A DNA stretch of 16,909 bases, taken from assembly GCA_964541375.1 (NCBI GenBank), contig CAZIPT010000049.1, positions 1-16,909 on the forward strand, in the 5' to 3' direction. Source of the DNA: JBAXEO01 sp964541375. Lineage in GTDB: Bacteria; Actinomycetota; Coriobacteriia; Anaerosomatales; JAAXUF01. Numbering within the stretch: the first letter of the stretch is position 1; each line of letters begins with the position of its first letter. The position numbers and the translations under genes are program-made. Positions 14,948 through 16,909 of this stretch are shown piece by piece. The notes below the pieces were generated by a model. That model worked only from the letters and a program-made list of their open reading frames with translations. It had not been told where the DNA came from and did no database searches.

Positions 14948-16111
14948 TTGACGCGCGCCAAGAAGAGAATCGCCGCCGTCCTACTGATGCTCACAGTCGC
15001 CGCCGTCCTGTCAGGATGTACTTCGGCCCGGTGGACAGCCAACAGCGAGGCGGGTGCAAGCACGGGCGCCGTCAAGCTCGGTCTGGCGGTCCCGCTCACC
15101 GGCGACAACGCCATCTACGGACAGGGAATGAAGCGGGCGGTCCAGCTGGCTATCGATGAGGCCAATGCTTCCCAAGCCGTGAAGAACTCCGGGCACACCT
15201 TCGACCTCCACGCCGAGGACGATATGGGCGACCCCAAGCAGGCGGTCAACGTAGCCAACCTGCTCGCGACCGACAGCAGAGTCGCCGGTGTCGTCGGGCA
15301 CTTCAACTCAGGGTGTTCGATTCCCGCGTCTCCCGTCTACAACAACTCCAGCCTGGTTATGGTCTCGGTGTCCTCAAACCCTGCGCTCACCGCCCAGGGT
15401 CTGCCCAACGTCGACCGGGTCGTTGCCAAGGACGATGCGCAGGGCGCTGCCGCGGGCGAGCTCGTGGGCGGCAAGCTCGGCCTGAAGCGCGTGGCCGTGG
15501 TCGATGACTCGACGCCCTACGGTCAAGGGCTGGCCGCGCAGTTCATCTCGGCGTATCAGAAGCAGGGTGGGACGGTCGTCGCCGATGAGCACATCAATGC
15601 CGGCGAGAACGACTTTGGCGCCCTATCCAACCGTATGAAGGCGAAGAACCCGCAGGCGATCTACTACGCGGGCGGTCTGAGCCAGGGGGCCCTGCTCTCC
15701 AAGCAGAGCAAGGAGGCCGGACTCAGGGTTCCCCTTATCGGCGGAGATATGCTGTATTCGCCCGAGTACATCAGGGTCGCTCAGCCGGCGAACGCCGAGG
15801 GGGATGTCGCAACCTCACTCGGACTTCCTTTGGATCAGCAGCCCAAGGGCAAGGAGTTCGCCGCGACATACGAGGCGAAGTTCGGCAGCAAGCCCGAGGC
15901 GTACGACTCCTACGCGTACGACGCGGCGTGGACGATCATCAATGCGGTCGTCAAGGTCGGTCCGAAGCGCGCTGCGGTCATGAAGGCGGTTCGTGAGGGC
16001 AGCCTCGACGGGGTCACGGGCCAGGTCTCCTTCGACAAGAACGGGGACAACAAGCAGCAGATCATCTCGACCTACATGGTGATCGGCGGCGAGTGGAAGC
16101 AGCCCAAGTAG
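14948..16111 (+). CDS. ABC transporter substrate-binding lipoprotein, branched-chain amino acid/amide (LivK) family
   Basis: This is a 387-residue extracytoplasmic solute receptor of the Peripla_BP_6 / LivK type, delivering a ligand to a Liv-like ABC permease. The N-terminus MTRAKKRIAAVLLMLTVAAVLSGC is a lipoprotein signal with lipobox LSGC, giving acylation at C24. The mature part begins with a short linker and then VKLGLAVPLTGDNAIYGQGMKRAVQLAIDEAN, the classic family opening. GVVGHFNSGCSIPASPVYNN, KRVAVVDDSTPYGQG, AIYYAGGLSQGALLSKQSKEAG and AYDSYAYDAAWTIINAV follow. The TTG start keeps the basic n-region; the next in-frame ATG would cut into the signal peptide. It has its own promoter, and permease and ATPase genes are not next to it (purH follows). 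The ligand is unknown: amino acids, amides, urea or nucleosides are all possible for this family. Confidence 0.9.
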   Translation: MTRAKKRIAAVLLMLTVAAVLSGCTSARWTANSEAGASTGAVKLGLAVPLTGDNAIYGQGMKRAVQLAIDEANASQAVKNSGHTFDLHAEDDMGDPKQAVNVANLLATDSRVAGVVGHFNSGCSIPASPVYNNSSLVMVSVSSNPALTAQGLPNVDRVVAKDDAQGAAAGELVGGKLGLKRVAVVDDSTPYGQGLAAQFISAYQKQGGTVVADEHINAGENDFGALSNRMKAKNPQAIYYAGGLSQGALLSKQSKEAGLRVPLIGGDMLYSPEYIRVAQPANAEGDVATSLGLPLDQQPKGKEFAATYEAKFGSKPEAYDSYAYDAAWTIINAVVKVGPKRAAVMKAVREGSLDGVTGQVSFDKNGDNKQQIISTYMVIGGEWKQPK

Positions 16112-16158
16112 GCTGTAGCGTCCCTCAGGCCCCTTTTCTTCGTGTTTGAGACGGGCGA

Positions 16159-16187
16159 TTGCCGTGCCGCGTTTCAGCTACAATAAT
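16159..16187 (+). promoter_or_regulatory. Promoter of purH
   Basis: TTGCCG (16159-16164), a 17-nt spacer and AATAAT (16182-16187) form a housekeeping-type promoter; TACAAT at 16179-16184 overlaps as an alternative -10. Initiation near 16194 gives a leader of about 49 nt. No purine riboswitch-like sequence is visible in it. Confidence 0.5.
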
Positions 16188-16226
16188 CTCGCACCGCCAC
16201 CGCCCCCTTCCGTGTTCGCGATTCCG

Positions 16227-16234
16227 TAGGAGGT
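16227..16234 (+). promoter_or_regulatory. Strong Shine-Dalgarno of purH
   Basis: TAGGAGGT is a near-perfect complement to the 16S rRNA tail and sits 8 nt before the GTG at 16243. It is the strongest ribosome site in the window and decides the purH start. Confidence 0.85.
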
Positions 16235-16242
16235 CGTCTCAA

Positions 16243-16909
16243 GTGGCTCATCCCCCCATCAGGCGCGCGCTCGTTTCCGTCACCGACAAAGCCGGCGTGG
16301 TCGAGTTCTGCCGCACACTTGCCGAGGAGTTCGACGTCGAGATCGTTTCGACCGGTGGCACGGCGAAGACGCTTTCCGACGCGGGGGTGCCCGTTCGCCC
16401 GATCGACGACCTCACCGGCTTCCCCGAGATGATGGACGGCAGAGTCAAGACGCTGCACCCCAAGGTTCACGGCGGTCTGCTCGCTCGCCGAGACAAGATG
16501 GCGCACCTCGACGCCGCCGAGGAGCACGGCATCGGCATGATCGACCTGGTGTGCGTCAACCTCTACGCGTTCGAGGCGACGGTCGCGCGCGAAGGCGTGA
16601 CCGAGGAAGACGCCATCGAGAACATCGACATCGGCGATCCCGCGATTTTGCGCAGCGCGAGCAAGAACTTCGCGGACCTTACCGGAGTCAATGCCCCCGC
16701 GTCCTCCGACGACCTCCACACATCGTTGTGGAAGCCTCCGTCCCCTCCGCCGCGGACCCAAAGCTTGTTGTCGAACACCGCTGTCGTGTGCCACGGGCGC
16801 CCGGACCATATTGAGCCGCTGGGCGTTACCTGGGTCCAGTGCGCGCCGTCCGCAGAACTCCACACATCGTTGCGGAAGCTTCCGTCCCATCCGCCCAGGA
16901 CCCACAGCT
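16243..16909 (+). CDS. purH: Bifunctional IMP cyclohydrolase/AICAR formyltransferase PurH (5' part, broken by a junction)
   Basis: PurH performs the last two purine steps, formylating AICAR with 10-formyl-THF and closing the ring to IMP. Residues 1-147 are the N-terminal MGS-like cyclohydrolase domain: RALVSVTDKAGVVEF, STGGTAKT (36-43), LTGFPEMMDGRVKTLHPKVHGGLLARRD with K69-G78, IDLVCVNLYAFEATVA and ENIDIGDPAILRSASKNFADLT. The very conserved GGP is GDP here (D132). After T147 (16683) family similarity fades; the expected 'VVVDPADY' is at best partly matched by GVNAPASSD. From about 16713 the frame stays open but only as the antisense of a kelch-repeat gene. So true purH sequence ends between 16684 and 16712. 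The full gene would be about 1.5 kb and most of it is missing. The start is GTG with an excellent Shine-Dalgarno. Confidence 0.88.
   Translation, partial: MAHPPIRRALVSVTDKAGVVEFCRTLAEEFDVEIVSTGGTAKTLSDAGVPVRPIDDLTGFPEMMDGRVKTLHPKVHGGLLARRDKMAHLDAAEEHGIGMIDLVCVNLYAFEATVAREGVTEEDAIENIDIGDPAILRSASKNFADLTGVNAPASSDDLHTSLWKPPSPPPRTQSLLSNTAVVCHGRPDHIEPLGVTWVQCAPSAELHTSLRKLPSHPPRTHS
16690..16909 (-). CDS. Fragment of a kelch-type beta-propeller protein
   Basis: Read on the - strand from the window edge, this encodes LWVLGGWDGSFRNDVWSSADG, then AHWTQVTPSGSIWSGRPWHTTAVFDN, then KLWVRGGGDGGFHNDVWRSSEDAG. This is the repeat pattern of kelch/galactose-oxidase-like propellers (GG doublet, NDVW, HTTAVFDN). 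The repeat period is 48 residues. In such proteins each repeat forms one blade, usually in secreted or surface proteins. Similarity decays around 16690-16712, where the sequence turns into the antisense of purH. Neither end of the gene is present. The - frame stays open across purH, but that part is only a shadow. It most likely belongs to another locus joined here. Confidence 0.7.
16714..16909. repeat. 144-bp tandem repeat, one full unit and 52 nt of the next
   Basis: The 52 bases from 16714 recur from 16858 with 46 identical positions, a period of 144 bp or 48 codons. On the - strand it encodes kelch-type blades. The second copy is cut by the window edge, which is where a short-read assembly would be expected to break. 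Confidence 0.85.

Noticed and set aside
16100..16136. Possible terminator after the substrate-binding gene: CAGCC/GGCTG stem, later CCCCTTTTCTT
   Set aside because: The stem is only 5 bp, overlaps the stop codon and the T-run starts about 17 nt away, so it does not form a convincing intrinsic terminator.

Overview
The window is 16.9 kb of GC-rich bacterial DNA in which every convincing gene reads on the + strand. The best guess is a member of the Actinomycetota, perhaps a Coriobacteriia/Anaerosomatales-type lineage. The reasons are high GC with many GTG and TTG starts, an apparently leaderless gene with a TANNNT box just before its GTG, an amidase with degenerate cell-wall-binding repeats (CWB2-like), and a secreted Fn3/Ig-like protein of a style I associate with that group. 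This assignment is inference; no rRNA or other taxonomic marker is present.

The backbone is de novo purine synthesis in the order purL (3' part) ... purF ... purM-purN ... purH (5' part). Cell-envelope genes are spliced between them. Region 1 (3-5359) holds the end of purL, an exported N-acetylmuramoyl-L-alanine amidase, a GT-C type polytopic glycosyltransferase and a small exported Fn3/Ig-like protein. Region 2 (5443-8959) has an extended -10 promoter, purF, and a first LtaS/MdoB-family membrane phosphoglycerol transferase starting 4 nt after the purF stop. Region 3 (9037-14819) has its own promoter, a second LtaS-family paralogue, then purM, purN and a PabB-PabC fusion. In region 3 each stop codon overlaps the next start by 1, 4 and 4 nt, so the genes look translationally coupled. 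Region 4 (14887-16111) is a separately promoted lipoprotein of the branched-chain amino acid/amide ABC transporter binding family. Region 5 (16159-16909) is a promoter, a strong Shine-Dalgarno and the start of purH.

The genes make metabolic sense together. PurL, PurF, PurM, PurN and PurH cover five proteins of the route to IMP. PurN and PurH consume 10-formyl-tetrahydrofolate, and the PabB-PabC fusion makes the p-aminobenzoate needed for that folate. The envelope genes (amidase, GT-C enzyme and two LtaS-like synthases) form a second theme carried on the same transcription units.

The right end is abnormal. PurH similarity stops near 16684-16712, and the last ~200 bp is the reverse strand of a kelch-type beta-propeller gene with a 144-bp (48-residue) tandem repeat. 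This is most easily explained as a chimeric contig end, though a real inversion cannot be excluded from sequence alone. I saw no tRNA, rRNA, CRISPR array, transposase, phage gene or riboswitch. No stretch over 300 bases lacks a gene.
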